A DNA stretch of 64,000 nt from Actinopolyspora halophila DSM 43834. GTDB taxonomy: Bacteria > Actinomycetota > Actinomycetes > Mycobacteriales > Pseudonocardiaceae. The stretch lies in NCBI RefSeq assembly GCF_000371785.1, contig NZ_AQUI01000002.1:3513276-3577275 (forward strand). Direction: 5' to 3'. The notes below the pieces were generated by a model. It saw nothing but the letters and a program-made list of their open reading frames with translations. It did no database searches and had not been told where the DNA came from. The position numbers were made by a program, and so were the translations under genes. Below are positions 1-9,404 of the stretch, in pieces (positions within the stretch are counted from its first letter, which is position 1; every line of letters begins with the position of its first letter).

Positions 1-407
1 GAGCGCGTGGCCAATACGCCGCCCTGTCGCACTTCGAGGTCAACCGCGACGGCGACCTCGTCGGTACCCTCGAACTCCCGATGCCGGTGGGACTGGTCGG
101 AGGAGCGACCACGGTCCACGCGGCGGCGCAAGCGGCAGTCCGGATGCTCGGAGTGTCCACCGCATCCGACCTGGCCGAGATCATAACCACGGTCGGCTTG
201 GCGCAGAACTTCGCCGCGCTGCGCGCCTTGGCCACCGAGGGGATCCAGCGCGGCCACATGTCACTGCACGCTCGCAACATCGCGATCTCGGCAGGCGCCA
301 CGGCGGAGGAGATCCCCGAGGTCGTGGGCCGGTTGGTTGCCGATCGCGCCATCCGGACGGACAGGGCTGAGCAGGTACTCGCCGACCTCCGGTCTCCCGG
401 CAACTGA
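1..407 (+). CDS. mvaA: Class II (degradative-type) HMG-CoA reductase, C-terminal part
   Basis: This is the 3' end of a gene that begins before the window; the reading frame is open from base 3. The visible 134 residues match the C-terminal part of class II hydroxymethylglutaryl-CoA reductases: an LVGTLELPMPVG stretch, the VGGATTVH motif, an LAEIITTVGLAQN helix and GIQRGHMSLHARN, which includes the late histidine thought to act as general acid. The family interconverts HMG-CoA and mevalonate; soluble bacterial class II enzymes often run in the oxidative direction during mevalonate use. HMG-CoA lyase and a 3-oxoacid CoA-transferase lie downstream on the same strand, which favours a catabolic role. 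The gene stops 53 bp before the HyuA-like gene, so it is probably part of the same operon. The family call is secure; the direction of catalysis is inferred. Confidence 0.85.
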   Translation, partial: ARGQYAALSHFEVNRDGDLVGTLELPMPVGLVGGATTVHAAAQAAVRMLGVSTASDLAEIITTVGLAQNFAALRALATEGIQRGHMSLHARNIAISAGATAEEIPEVVGRLVADRAIRTDRAEQVLADLRSPGN

Positions 408-460
408 TCCGCCCAGCCAGCCGACCCCACACACCGAACGTCAAAGGAGACGTAGCAATC

Positions 461-2515
461 ATGACTCTACACGTGGGAATCGACGTGGGCGGCACGTTCA
501 CGGACGCGGTCGCCGTTCACGACGGCCGCGCCGTGCGCGGCAAGGCCTTCTCCACCCCCGATGTCACAACCGGCATCCTCGATGCCCTCGCCGTTCTCGA
601 ACATCGGCTCGAAGTCGGCGAGGACGGCTTCTACTCGCAGATCGACCGGTTCGTCCTCGGGAACACGATCGTCACCAACGCCGTCGACGAGCAGAAGTAC
701 TCGGCCGTCGGTCTGCTCACCACGCAGGGCTTTCGCGACACGCTGCGAATCGCCCGTTCCGCGCGGGACGACGAGCGGGACCCGCACCGCATGACGCCGC
801 CACCGGAAATCATCGATCGCAATCGGATCGTCGAGGTTTCCGAACGCGTCGATGCCCACGGCACGGTGCTGGCACCCCTGGGCGAAGACGCTTTGGGCCA
901 GGCCGTCGATCGCGTCCTGCAGGCGGGAGCGGAGTCGCTGGCGGTGTGCCTGTTGTGGTCGTTCCGCAATCCCCAGCACGAGCAAGCGATCGGTAAGTAC
1001 CTCGAAACCCACCACCCGGGGCTGCCCTACACGTTGTCCAGCTCGCTGACGCCGGTGTACCGCGAGTACGAGCGAATGGTCACGACCACGCTCGATGCGG
1101 CGGTCAAGCCGATCGTGGCGCAGCACTTCGACCATCTCGCCAACGAGCTCGCTCAGCGGGGGCTGCGCACCCGTGTGCAGATCATGCAGGTCCACGGCGG
1201 TTTCCTGTCAGCGGAGGAGACCAGCAAAGCGCCGATCGGCATGTTCAACTCCGGACCAGTGGGCGGCGTCACCGGCGCACGCCTGCTCGGTCATCACTTG
1301 GGACGGCAACGGGTGCTCACCGCGGACATGGGCGGTACGAGCCTGGACGCCGCCGCGATCATCGACGACGAATTCCGCGTGCTGCCGCGCGCCGAAATCG
1401 GTGCCTTGCCCACGAGCCTCACCGCGGTGGACATCGAGACGATCGGTGCCGGCGGGGGCAGTCTCGCGTGGGTCGACGGACGGGGCGTCGTGCGAGTCGG
1501 TCCGCAGAGCGCCGGCTCGGTTCCGGGACCGGCATGTTACGGCAAGGGCGGTGAGCGGCCCGCCGTGACCGACGCGGCACTCGCGATGGGCTTACTCAAC
1601 CCCGACTACTACCTCGGCGGCAGCGTCACGCTCTACGAGGACAAGGCCCGCGAGGCGGTGCAGCGCCACCTCGCCGGTCCGCTGTCGTTGAGCATCGACG
1701 ACGCGGCCCACGGCGTCTACCGCCTCGCCGTGTCGCAGATGGCGAACGCGGTCCGCAAGATCACCGTCAACCGCGGGCACGACCCCCGGGAGTTCACGCT
1801 CGTCGGGTTCGGCGGGGCGTGCGGGCTGTTCGCGGCCGCCATCGCCTCCGAGATGGGTGTGGGAGAAGTGATCATCCCGCGGGACGCCGCGGTGTTCTCC
1901 GCCTACGGCCTGATGCACGCCGACTCCGTCTTCTCGGCCGTGCAGACCACGCCGTGGACGTTCGCGGATCCGGCGGCAGACCTGGAAAAGGAGTTCGCCT
2001 CGCTGGAAGCGCGTGCACAGGAGTGGTTCGAGACCGAGGGCATTGGCGAGCAACGGCGCGAGCTCTACCGCGAGGCGGACATGAAGTTCATGGGCCAGAT
2101 CTTCGAGGTCACCACGCGGTTGCCCAGCAAGAGCTTCAACGAGCAGGACAAGGACCTGCTGCGCCAGCGCTTCATCGCGGACTACGAAGCGGAGTTCGGT
2201 TCCGGCACCGCCTGGACCGAAGCCGAGATCTTGCTGGTCAATTCTCGCGTCCAGGCGATCGGACGCACCGAAGCCCAGCAGATCACCGAAGATGGTGGCG
2301 GCGGCGAACAGCACAGCAGTGACCGACGGGACTGCATCGACCCCGCGACCGGGCAACGGCGCAGCATCGAGGTGCACCGCGGCTTCGGTTCCCTCGGGAA
2401 GGCGCAGGGGCCCTGTTTGCTGGAGGAGCCCGACACCACCGTGTACGTGCCCGCAGGGGCGGGTGTGGAAATGGTCGACGGTGGCCACTTCCTGATCCGC
2501 CAGAACGCCAGCTGA
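461..2515 (+). CDS. HyuA-like subunit (hydantoinase/oxoprolinase/acetone carboxylase family)
   Basis: The 684-residue protein starts at an ATG preceded by AAAGGAGA (443-450). It opens with GIDVGGTFTDA, the phosphate-binding motif of the Hydant_A_N/Hydantoinase_A fold, and continues with TADMGGTSLD near residue 288, a GAGGGS loop near 329 and GFGGACGLFAA near 449. Together these describe an ASKHA-type ATP-binding subunit. Relatives are the N-methylhydantoinase A subunit, 5-oxoprolinase and the AcxA/ApcA subunits of acetone and acetophenone carboxylases. Its partner HyuB-like gene follows after 58 bp. The neighbours make or consume acetoacetate, so an ATP-dependent ketone carboxylase is an attractive reading, but the family cannot be assigned to one substrate from sequence alone. 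Confidence 0.85.
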   Translation: MTLHVGIDVGGTFTDAVAVHDGRAVRGKAFSTPDVTTGILDALAVLEHRLEVGEDGFYSQIDRFVLGNTIVTNAVDEQKYSAVGLLTTQGFRDTLRIARSARDDERDPHRMTPPPEIIDRNRIVEVSERVDAHGTVLAPLGEDALGQAVDRVLQAGAESLAVCLLWSFRNPQHEQAIGKYLETHHPGLPYTLSSSLTPVYREYERMVTTTLDAAVKPIVAQHFDHLANELAQRGLRTRVQIMQVHGGFLSAEETSKAPIGMFNSGPVGGVTGARLLGHHLGRQRVLTADMGGTSLDAAAIIDDEFRVLPRAEIGALPTSLTAVDIETIGAGGGSLAWVDGRGVVRVGPQSAGSVPGPACYGKGGERPAVTDAALAMGLLNPDYYLGGSVTLYEDKAREAVQRHLAGPLSLSIDDAAHGVYRLAVSQMANAVRKITVNRGHDPREFTLVGFGGACGLFAAAIASEMGVGEVIIPRDAAVFSAYGLMHADSVFSAVQTTPWTFADPAADLEKEFASLEARAQEWFETEGIGEQRRELYREADMKFMGQIFEVTTRLPSKSFNEQDKDLLRQRFIADYEAEFGSGTAWTEAEILLVNSRVQAIGRTEAQQITEDGGGGEQHSSDRRDCIDPATGQRRSIEVHRGFGSLGKAQGPCLLEEPDTTVYVPAGAGVEMVDGGHFLIRQNAS

Positions 2516-2573
2516 GGCGTTCTGGCTATCCCACCACTCGCCAATCCCGCCGCCCCGTCCTCTGGAGACAGCC

Positions 2574-4739
2574 ATGACCACGAGTTCATCCTACGTTCCC
2601 GCCGGCTACGACCCCGTCACGCTCGAAGTGCTCCGGATGCGCCTGGATTCCATCGTCGAGGAGATGGGAAGCGCGATGATCCGCTCCTCCGGATCACCGG
2701 TGATCACCGAGTCCGGTGACTACAACACCGCGCTGTTCGACTCCGAAGGACGGATCTACTCCTATTCGGACGCCGTGCAGTTCCACATCGGGTCCGGCAG
2801 CGTCGCAGTGCAAAACCTCGTCGCGGAGATCGAGAACGAGCCGGTGCACCCGGGCGACGCGTTCATCTGCAACGACCCGCACACCGCCGGTTCTGCACAC
2901 CCGCCGGACACCAACATCATCTCGCCGATCTTCCACGGCGACGAACTCATCGGTTGGGCCCAGTCACAGGCGCACCTGGTCGACGTCGGCGGGATGACCC
3001 CGGGCGGCTTCGCCCCGGGTGCCTACGACTGCTACAGCGAGGCGCTGCGGTTGCCGCCCGGAGTGAAGGTCTTCGAACGCGGCAAGCCTGTCGAGTGGGT
3101 TCGCCGGATCCTGCTGAACAACGTGCGCGTGCCCACGCTGTTCTGGAACGACGTGCGCAGTCTGGTGGCCAGCAACAACACGGGCATTCGCCGCGTGCAG
3201 AGCACGGTCGAGGAGTTCGGGCTGGACGCCTTCCGGGACTACACGCGCGTCAACTTCGAGATCGCCGAACGCGTGGTCCGCGAACGGATCGCGCTGCTGG
3301 CCGACGGCGCCTACGAGGCGGACGAGTGGACCGAGCACAACGGCCACGTCAACGATCTCTACCGCGTGCACTGCACCATGACGGTCGCCGGCGACCAGCT
3401 CACGATGGACTTCGCCGGCTCCAGCCCGCAGACCGACGGTTTCATCAACCTCAGCTACGGCACCCTGGTGGGCAGCGTCGCCAGTGCTCTGGTGCCGATC
3501 CTGGCTTGGGACGTCCCGTTCAACGAGGGAGTCATGACCGCCTGCGACGTGCTGGCGGAACGCCGATCCCTGGTTAATCCCGAGCCGCCGGCCCCCATCA
3601 GCAACGGTCACCTCACGACCGGTGCTCGCGTGAGCCGTCTGGTCACCAAGCTGCTCAACGAGGCGGCGCGGTCCAGCGACAGTGAGGTGGTGTGGGCCCG
3701 CACGCAGGGCGTGTGGGCGGATTCGTGGACCGGTGGCATCTCCGCGGGCACCCGCGACGACGGCGAGTACTTCGTCCTGTTCAATATGGACGGTGGCGGC
3801 ATGGGTACCGGGGCGCAGCCGGTGACCGACGGGCTCGACTGCGGCGGGATGATGACCCAGGTCAACAATTCGCTGCCGGACGTCGAGATGAACGAAATGC
3901 TCTACCCGGTGCTGTACCTGTGGAAGCGGCTCAACACCGCCAGCGCCGGGCACGGGGCCTACCGGGGTGGACAGGGACACGAGTTCGCCTGGACGCTGCA
4001 CGGCGCTCAGGAAGTGACCCAAACGGTGTTCGCCCCCAACGCGCAGGTGGTCGCGGACGGCTTCGGTGGCGGTATTGCAGGCGGCGGCAGCGGGCACGCG
4101 CTGTGGCGGGACACCAACGTCAACGAGCTGTTCGGGCGCGGGACGGTTCCGACCGACACCGCGTTGACCGCCAGCACGCGAGGTTTGTTCGAGGTCAACC
4201 AGCAGGGCGTCACGATCGGCACCGACGACGTGTTCGTGGAATGGGTGGCCGGTGGCGGCGGCTATGGCGACCCGTTGCTGCGCGAGCCGGTGTCAGTCGT
4301 CCGCGACGTGGCCGATGGGTACGTGACCGCGGACATCGCCTCGCGGGTGTACGGAGTGCAGCTCGTCGATGGCGATGTCGATACCGTGGGAACCGAGCGC
4401 CAGCGCGCGGCGCTGCGCACCGAACGGCTCGGCGGAAGCGCACCGCGGCAGCCGGTCGCGCCGGATGCGTCCCCCGAGAGCTCGGCTCCCCGGCGGGACG
4501 AACACGGTTGGTATTGCCCTGCGAGCGGTGCTCGGCTGAGCAGCCGCGAGGACTGGCGAGCCGAGATTCCCGCGCGCACCAGCGTCGCCTCGCAGCGTCT
4601 GTCCGAGTTCGGTGTGAGCGTCCGTCCACGCGGTCCGGAGCCGGCCGTGCTGATCGATGAGTGGATCAGCCCAGCGTGCGGCACGTTGCTGGAGACTCGC
4701 GTCCGAGTGGCTTCGCAAGAGGAGGTCGAAACCCGATGA
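2574..4739 (+). CDS. HyuB-like subunit with C-terminal cysteine-containing extension
   Basis: The 721-residue protein has the Hydantoinase_B fold: SGDYNTALFDSEGRIYSYSDA near residue 47, ICNDPHTAGSAHPPD near 98, HLVDVGGMTPGG near 137 and a glycine-rich GGGGYGDPLLR near 562 that normally sits close to the end of HyuB proteins. About 150 further residues follow. The last 75 contain a YCPASGARL segment and a PACGTLLE segment, which recall the small gamma subunit of acetone carboxylases. The extension could therefore be a fused gamma-like domain; this is inference. GGAGA lies upstream of the ATG, and the stop overlaps the next gene's start (ATGA), showing tight coupling. The pair with the upstream HyuA-like gene is typical of the family. 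Confidence 0.85.
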   Translation: MTTSSSYVPAGYDPVTLEVLRMRLDSIVEEMGSAMIRSSGSPVITESGDYNTALFDSEGRIYSYSDAVQFHIGSGSVAVQNLVAEIENEPVHPGDAFICNDPHTAGSAHPPDTNIISPIFHGDELIGWAQSQAHLVDVGGMTPGGFAPGAYDCYSEALRLPPGVKVFERGKPVEWVRRILLNNVRVPTLFWNDVRSLVASNNTGIRRVQSTVEEFGLDAFRDYTRVNFEIAERVVRERIALLADGAYEADEWTEHNGHVNDLYRVHCTMTVAGDQLTMDFAGSSPQTDGFINLSYGTLVGSVASALVPILAWDVPFNEGVMTACDVLAERRSLVNPEPPAPISNGHLTTGARVSRLVTKLLNEAARSSDSEVVWARTQGVWADSWTGGISAGTRDDGEYFVLFNMDGGGMGTGAQPVTDGLDCGGMMTQVNNSLPDVEMNEMLYPVLYLWKRLNTASAGHGAYRGGQGHEFAWTLHGAQEVTQTVFAPNAQVVADGFGGGIAGGGSGHALWRDTNVNELFGRGTVPTDTALTASTRGLFEVNQQGVTIGTDDVFVEWVAGGGGYGDPLLREPVSVVRDVADGYVTADIASRVYGVQLVDGDVDTVGTERQRAALRTERLGGSAPRQPVAPDASPESSAPRRDEHGWYCPASGARLSSREDWRAEIPARTSVASQRLSEFGVSVRPRGPEPAVLIDEWISPACGTLLETRVRVASQEEVETR

Positions 4740-5986
4740 CAGAACTTCCCGTGTCCGCGGACCGTGAAACCACCTCGCGGGGACCTCTCGCCGGGGTGGT
4801 CGTCCTCGACATCACCCGCGTGGTGGCCGGACCGTTCTGTTCGATGATCCTGGCCGACCTCGGCGCGACGGTGATCAAGATCGAGCGCCCCAGCGATCCG
4901 GATTACGCGCGGGACTTCCCGCCCTTCCTCGAATCCGATGACGGCGATCGGTTCAGCGCCTTCTTCGGCCAGTACAACCGCAACAAGCTCGGCCTCACGC
5001 TCGATCTCGCCGCCGAGGAAGGCAAGGAACTGCTGAAGAAGCTCGTCGAGAGCGCCGACGTGCTCGTCGAGAACTTCCGTCCGGGCACGATGGACAAACT
5101 CGGCCTCGGCTACGAGCAACTACGGCAGGCCAACCCGAGACTCGTCTACACCGCGATCTCCGGATTCGGCCAGACAGGACCGAACCGGCGGCACCCGGCG
5201 TTCGACAACAGCGCGCAGGCCGCAGGAGGTCTCTGGTCGATGAACGGAGTCCCGGGCCAACCTCCGACGCGGGTGGGAACGATCATCGGAGATCTCGCGG
5301 CCACGATGTACGGCGTGATCGGAACGCAGGCGGCGTTGCGGCACGCCGAACGAAGCGGCGAGGGCCAGCTCGTCGACGTGGCCCAACAGGATTCAGTTCT
5401 CTCACTGACCGAAAACGCAGTCGTCTCCTACACCGTCGACGGCACTGTCGCCGAGCCCTTGGGCAACGCCCATCCGTTCGTCCGGCCCTACGCGCTCTAC
5501 CCGTGCAAGGACGGGTACGTGTTCTTTGGCGGCTACACGGACAAGTTCTGGAGACTCACCTGCGCCATGTTCGGCGAGCCCGACACGGCCGATGATCCCG
5601 AGATCGACACGATGGCCAAGCGCTTCGACTCGGAAGTCTACGAACGGCGCGTGCGACCGTTGCTGCACCGGTGGATGGCGCAGCGAACGCGCGCCGAGTT
5701 GGAGGAATTGGCCGGCGACGAAGTCCCCTTGACCGCGATCAAGGACATCGGTGATGTCGTCAATGATCCGCACATCGATGCCCGCGACATGATCGTCGAC
5801 GTAGAGTACCCGGACTTCGGCACGCTGGAGATGTTCGGACAGCCCGTCCACCTCAGCGCCACACCGGCATCTCCTCGCGGCCTCGCGCCCAAACTCGGTG
5901 AGCACACGGACACGATCCTCCGCGGCATGGCGGAGAAGTCCGAAGACGAGATCGCGGCGCTGCGCGAATCCAGGGTGGTGTCATGA
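4736..5986 (+). CDS. CaiB/BaiF family (class III) CoA-transferase
   Basis: I chose the ATG at 4736, which overlaps the HyuB stop and follows an AGAGGAGG ribosome site, rather than the in-frame ATG at 4661 buried in hyuB. The 416-residue product begins its domain with GPLAGVVVLDITRVVAGPFCSMILADLGATVIKIE, the N-terminal signature of class III CoA-transferases. It contains LVENFRPGTMDKLGLGY and DVAQQDS, where the aspartate should form the acyl-anhydride intermediate. Family members move CoA between acyl groups. Beside HMG-CoA lyase, plausible substrates are glutarate- or 3-hydroxy-3-methylglutarate-type acids, as in the SUGCT-like branch. It overlaps the enoyl-CoA hydratase gene by 4 bp. Confidence 0.88.
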   Translation: MTELPVSADRETTSRGPLAGVVVLDITRVVAGPFCSMILADLGATVIKIERPSDPDYARDFPPFLESDDGDRFSAFFGQYNRNKLGLTLDLAAEEGKELLKKLVESADVLVENFRPGTMDKLGLGYEQLRQANPRLVYTAISGFGQTGPNRRHPAFDNSAQAAGGLWSMNGVPGQPPTRVGTIIGDLAATMYGVIGTQAALRHAERSGEGQLVDVAQQDSVLSLTENAVVSYTVDGTVAEPLGNAHPFVRPYALYPCKDGYVFFGGYTDKFWRLTCAMFGEPDTADDPEIDTMAKRFDSEVYERRVRPLLHRWMAQRTRAELEELAGDEVPLTAIKDIGDVVNDPHIDARDMIVDVEYPDFGTLEMFGQPVHLSATPASPRGLAPKLGEHTDTILRGMAEKSEDEIAALRESRVVS

Positions 5987-6786
5987 GCATCAGCCTGGAG
6001 CGAGAAGGCTCCGTGGCGGTCATCCGGATCGATCGCCCGGACAAGCTCAACGCCCTGACGCTCGCGATGTACGACGAGCTGGCCGCTGCCTTCGTCGAAG
6101 TCCGCGACGACGCGGCCATCGCCGCGGCCGTGCTGACCGGCAGCGGTGGTAGAGCCTTCTGCGTCGGTGCGGATCTGGGCGAGTCCATCCCGGCTCTGGC
6201 CGAGGGACGGTTCGACATCTCCCAATGGGACGGCGCGCACCAGAAGCACACCGATCTGCACAAGCCCGTCATCGGTGCGGTCAACGGTTTGTGCCTCGGT
6301 GGCGGGTTCGAGATCCTGCTGTCCACGGACCTGCGGATCGCTTCGGAACACGCCGAATTCCAGCTTCCCGAACCCCGAGTCGGCGTGGTTCCCGCCGGCG
6401 GGACGCTCGTTCGGCTCACGCGCCAGATCCCGCACGCGTGGGCGATGCGTCTGCTGTTGCTCTCGGAACGCATTGGCGCGCACGACGCGCTTCAGTACGG
6501 GCTGCTGAATGCCGTGACTCCCCCAGACGAGGTGCTGCCCACCGCGATGGAGTGGGCGGAACGCCTCTCGAAGCTGAGCGGGACTGCTCTGGGCACGATC
6601 AAAGAAGCGGTCTCGCGGCTGAGCAATCTCCCACCCGAGGAAGCCTTCCACAGCGAGGCCCTCTACGGGCAGCGGGCCTTCACTTCCCCGGACGCCGATG
6701 AGGGGTTGGCAGCATTCAACGAGGCACGCGACCCGGTGTTCCCGTCCCGCAGCTCGGGCACTGACACCAAGAACACCGAGAACTGA
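5983..6786 (+). CDS. Enoyl-CoA hydratase/isomerase family protein
   Basis: The 267-residue protein has the crotonase fold: an RPDKLNALTLAMYDEL strand-helix near residue 16, GGRAFCVGADLGE contributing the first oxyanion-hole amide, and GLCLGGGFEILLSTDLRIASE supplying the second, followed by PEPRVGVVPAGGT. Crotonases hydrate, isomerise or cleave acyl-CoA thioesters. In this operon a methylglutaconyl-CoA-hydratase-like step feeding HMG-CoA would make sense, but no residue here proves it. The start ATG overlaps the CoA-transferase stop (ATGA), so the two are translationally coupled. Confidence 0.88.
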   Translation: MSISLEREGSVAVIRIDRPDKLNALTLAMYDELAAAFVEVRDDAAIAAAVLTGSGGRAFCVGADLGESIPALAEGRFDISQWDGAHQKHTDLHKPVIGAVNGLCLGGGFEILLSTDLRIASEHAEFQLPEPRVGVVPAGGTLVRLTRQIPHAWAMRLLLLSERIGAHDALQYGLLNAVTPPDEVLPTAMEWAERLSKLSGTALGTIKEAVSRLSNLPPEEAFHSEALYGQRAFTSPDADEGLAAFNEARDPVFPSRSSGTDTKNTEN

Positions 6787-6862
6787 CGGCACTGCGATCG
6801 AGAAGGCCGACGAGCGGTTCGCGCCGTTGGCCGGACGGTGCCTGCGCACGCACAGGAGAGGT

Positions 6863-7819
6863 ATGAACGCGTTGCCCACCGCCTGTCCCGAAGGCGGCTT
6901 GCCTGCTTCGGTGACCATCTACGAAGTCGGACCTCGGGATGGCCTCCAAGCTGAGAAGCGCATCATCGATACGTCGACCAAGGTCGAACTCATTCGGAAG
7001 TTGGCCGCCACGGGCCTGACCGCCGTCGAGGCCACCAGCTTCGTCTCCGCCCGCTGGGTGCCCCAACTCGGAGACGCTTCCGACGTGCTCGCCGAACTCG
7101 ACCTCGCCGGCACGGCGCGCCACCCCGTGCTGGTGCCCAACGAGCGGGGGATGAGCCGCGCCCTGGAAGCCGGGGCGCGGGAGATCGCCGTGTTCGCCAG
7201 CGCCACCGAGAGCTTCGCCCGCAGCAACCTGGGGCGCGGGGTGCACGAGGTCCTGACGGCGCTCGCACCGGTCGTCGCCGAAGCCCGGGGACGCGACATG
7301 CCGGTACGCGGCTACGTCTCGATGTGCTTCGGCGACCCGTGGGAGGGACCGGTGCCGCTCGATGCCGTCGTGGCGGTCGCACGGCGGCTGATCGATCAGG
7401 GCTGCTCGCGCATCTCGCTGGGCGAGACCATCGGTGTGGCGACTCCGGGCCACGTCAAGGCGCTGGTAGTGGCCCTCGGCGCGGCCGGTGTTCCGCCCTC
7501 CGCGCTGGCTCTGCACTGCCATGACACCTACGGGCAGGCGCTAGCCAACGTGCACGCGGGGCTACAGGCCGGCGTTGGGGAATTCGACAGTTCGATCGGC
7601 GGCGTGGGTGGTTGCCCGTTCGCCCGGAGCGCGACTGGCAACCTCGCCACCGAAGACCTCGTGTGGATGCTGCGCGGTTTCGGCTACGAGCTCGGGATCG
7701 ATCTGGCCGCGCTGGTGCGGACCGGCACCTGGCTGGCCGAACACCTGGGCCGGCCGAACCCGTCTCGGGCGGCGGCCGCCTTGAGCCAGTCCGACGGCCG
7801 GTCGAGGAGTGCGGAATGA
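6863..7819 (+). CDS. Hydroxymethylglutaryl-CoA lyase
   Basis: The chosen ATG has CAGGAGAG just upstream; the open frame extends back to 6698 but that part overlaps the hydratase gene. The 318-residue protein is a DRE-TIM-type lyase: VTIYEVGPRDGLQAEK near residue 13 carries the catalytic Arg-Asp pair, LALHCHDTYGQALAN holds the metal-binding histidines, and SIGGVGGCPFARSATGN holds the HMG-CoA-lyase cysteine signature near residue 250. The enzyme cleaves HMG-CoA to acetyl-CoA and acetoacetate, linking the reductase upstream to the 3-oxoacid CoA-transferase downstream. The stop overlaps the next start by 4 bp. Confidence 0.92.
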   Translation: MNALPTACPEGGLPASVTIYEVGPRDGLQAEKRIIDTSTKVELIRKLAATGLTAVEATSFVSARWVPQLGDASDVLAELDLAGTARHPVLVPNERGMSRALEAGAREIAVFASATESFARSNLGRGVHEVLTALAPVVAEARGRDMPVRGYVSMCFGDPWEGPVPLDAVVAVARRLIDQGCSRISLGETIGVATPGHVKALVVALGAAGVPPSALALHCHDTYGQALANVHAGLQAGVGEFDSSIGGVGGCPFARSATGNLATEDLVWMLRGFGYELGIDLAALVRTGTWLAEHLGRPNPSRAAAALSQSDGRSRSAE

Positions 7820-8577
7820 GCTTGGACAAGACGGTGCCGAGCGCGGACGAGGCCGTGGCCGAGATTCCCCCCGGAGCTGACTTGGCCGTAGGCGGCTTCG
7901 GCGTCTGCGGCGTCCCGACCACGCTCATCGACACCATCGCCGAGCACGGGGTCGACCGGTTGGCCGTGGTGTCGAACAACTGCGGTGTGGATGACGCGGG
8001 CCTCGGAGTGCTGCTGTCGGCGGGACGGTTGCGACGGGTCACCGCGTCCTACGTCGGCGAGAACAAGGAGTTCGCCCGCCAGTACCTCGGTGGCGAGCTG
8101 GAACTCGAACTGTGCCCGCAGGGCAGCTTGGCCGAGCGACTTCGCGCCGGAGGAACGGGCATACCCGCCTTCTACACCCCTGCCGGAGTGGGCACGCCGG
8201 TCGCCGAAGGCAGCATGCCGTGGCGTTACGGCGCCGACGGAGCGGTCGCGGTGGCCTCACCGCCGAAGGAAGTGCGCGAGTTCGACGGTGTGCAGTACGT
8301 GCTGGAACACGCCATCACCGCGGACTACGCACTCGTTCGCGCGGCGCGCGGGGACCGCTGGGGAAATCTCGTGTTCGCCCGGGCCGCCCGCAACTTCAAC
8401 CCGTTGTGCGCCATGGCCGGCCGGACCACGATCGCCGAAGTCGAAGAGCTCGTCGAAGTGGGCGAGATCGCCCCGGACGAGGTGCACCTGCCCGGGGTTT
8501 TCGTTCACCGGGTCGTCGAGGCCGATCACGAGGACAAGCGCGTCGAGAAACGGACCGTGCGGACGGAGGCCCCCTGA
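7816..8577 (+). CDS. 3-oxoacid (succinyl-CoA:acetoacetate) CoA-transferase subunit A
   Basis: The 253-residue product starts at an ATG overlapping the lyase stop (ATGA). It has the class I CoA-transferase alpha-subunit features: a [20 protein letters not shown] loop near residue 18, [14 protein letters not shown], a [35 protein letters not shown] core and a [14 protein letters not shown] segment. With subunit B it transfers CoA to acetoacetate so that acetoacetyl-CoA can be thiolysed. It ends one base inside the start of subunit B (overlap TGATG), the usual stoichiometric coupling of such subunits. Confidence 0.92.
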   Translation: MSLDKTVPSADEAVAEIPPGADLAVGGFGVCGVPTTLIDTIAEHGVDRLAVVSNNCGVDDAGLGVLLSAGRLRRVTASYVGENKEFARQYLGGELELELCPQGSLAERLRAGGTGIPAFYTPAGVGTPVAEGSMPWRYGADGAVAVASPPKEVREFDGVQYVLEHAITADYALVRAARGDRWGNLVFARAARNFNPLCAMAGRTTIAEVEELVEVGEIAPDEVHLPGVFVHRVVEADHEDKRVEKRTVRTEAP

Positions 8578-9218
8578 TGGCGTGGACACGGGAGCAGATG
8601 GCCGCGCGCGTTGCCGCGGAGTTGGGCGACGGGCAGTACGTCAATCTCGGTATCGGGCTGCCGACCCTGGTGCCCGACCACCTGCCGCCGGACGTGGATG
8701 TGGTGCTGCACAGCGAGAACGGCATCCTCGGCACCGGTCCCTACCCGAGGCCGGATGAGGTGGACCCGGACCTGATCAACGCGGGGAAGGAGACCGTGAC
8801 CGTCCGAGCCGGCGCAGCTTTCTTCGACTCCGCGGAGTCGTTCGGGATGATCCGCGGCAAGCACCTCGATGTCGCGGTGCTCGGCGGTATGCAAGTCTCG
8901 GCCACCGGCGACCTGGCCAACTGGTCCGTTCCCGGAAAAATGATTAAGGGCATGGGCGGTGCGATGGACCTCGTGCACGGCGCCCGCACCGTCATCGTGC
9001 TCATGGACCACACCACCAAAGACGGGCAATCGAAGATCGTTCCGCACTGCGACCTGCCGCTGACCGGACGCGGGGTGGTCACCAAGGTGGTCACCGACCT
9101 GGCGGTCGTGGACATCACCGACGAAGGCGTGCGGTTGAGCGAACTCGCGCCGGACGTGACGATCGAAGACGTGCGCGCTGCGACGGCGACGGATCTGACT
9201 ATGCTGCCCGCACAATGA
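8577..9218 (+). CDS. 3-oxoacid CoA-transferase subunit B
   Basis: The 213-residue beta subunit begins at an ATG overlapping the alpha stop. [17 protein letters not shown], then [13 protein letters not shown] near residue 41, carry the catalytic glutamate (in ENG) that forms the glutamyl-CoA thioester in class I CoA-transferases. [14 protein letters not shown] and [13 protein letters not shown] complete the family pattern. The length is close to the usual 205-220 residues. It ends the operon; about 190 bp without a gene follow before a weak minus-strand ORF. The encoded heterodimer would complete a route from HMG-CoA or mevalonate through acetoacetate to acetoacetyl-CoA. Confidence 0.92.
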   Translation: MAWTREQMAARVAAELGDGQYVNLGIGLPTLVPDHLPPDVDVVLHSENGILGTGPYPRPDEVDPDLINAGKETVTVRAGAAFFDSAESFGMIRGKHLDVAVLGGMQVSATGDLANWSVPGKMIKGMGGAMDLVHGARTVIVLMDHTTKDGQSKIVPHCDLPLTGRGVVTKVVTDLAVVDITDEGVRLSELAPDVTIEDVRAATATDLTMLPAQ

Positions 9219-9404
9219 CCGCTGCTGGCAGGCATCCGGGTTTGATCTGTGCCTTGCGACAGGGAAGGCTGCTGCTCCCAGTGACGGTCGAGGAGAAAGC
9301 CCTTTGGTCAACCACACGGCTGCGGTTGGGGGAGGTTAGCTGAGAGTTGAGGCGTACGCGTGGAGTTCTGGCCTCGGGCCGGTGACCGGTTCAACCAGCC
9401 CTTC

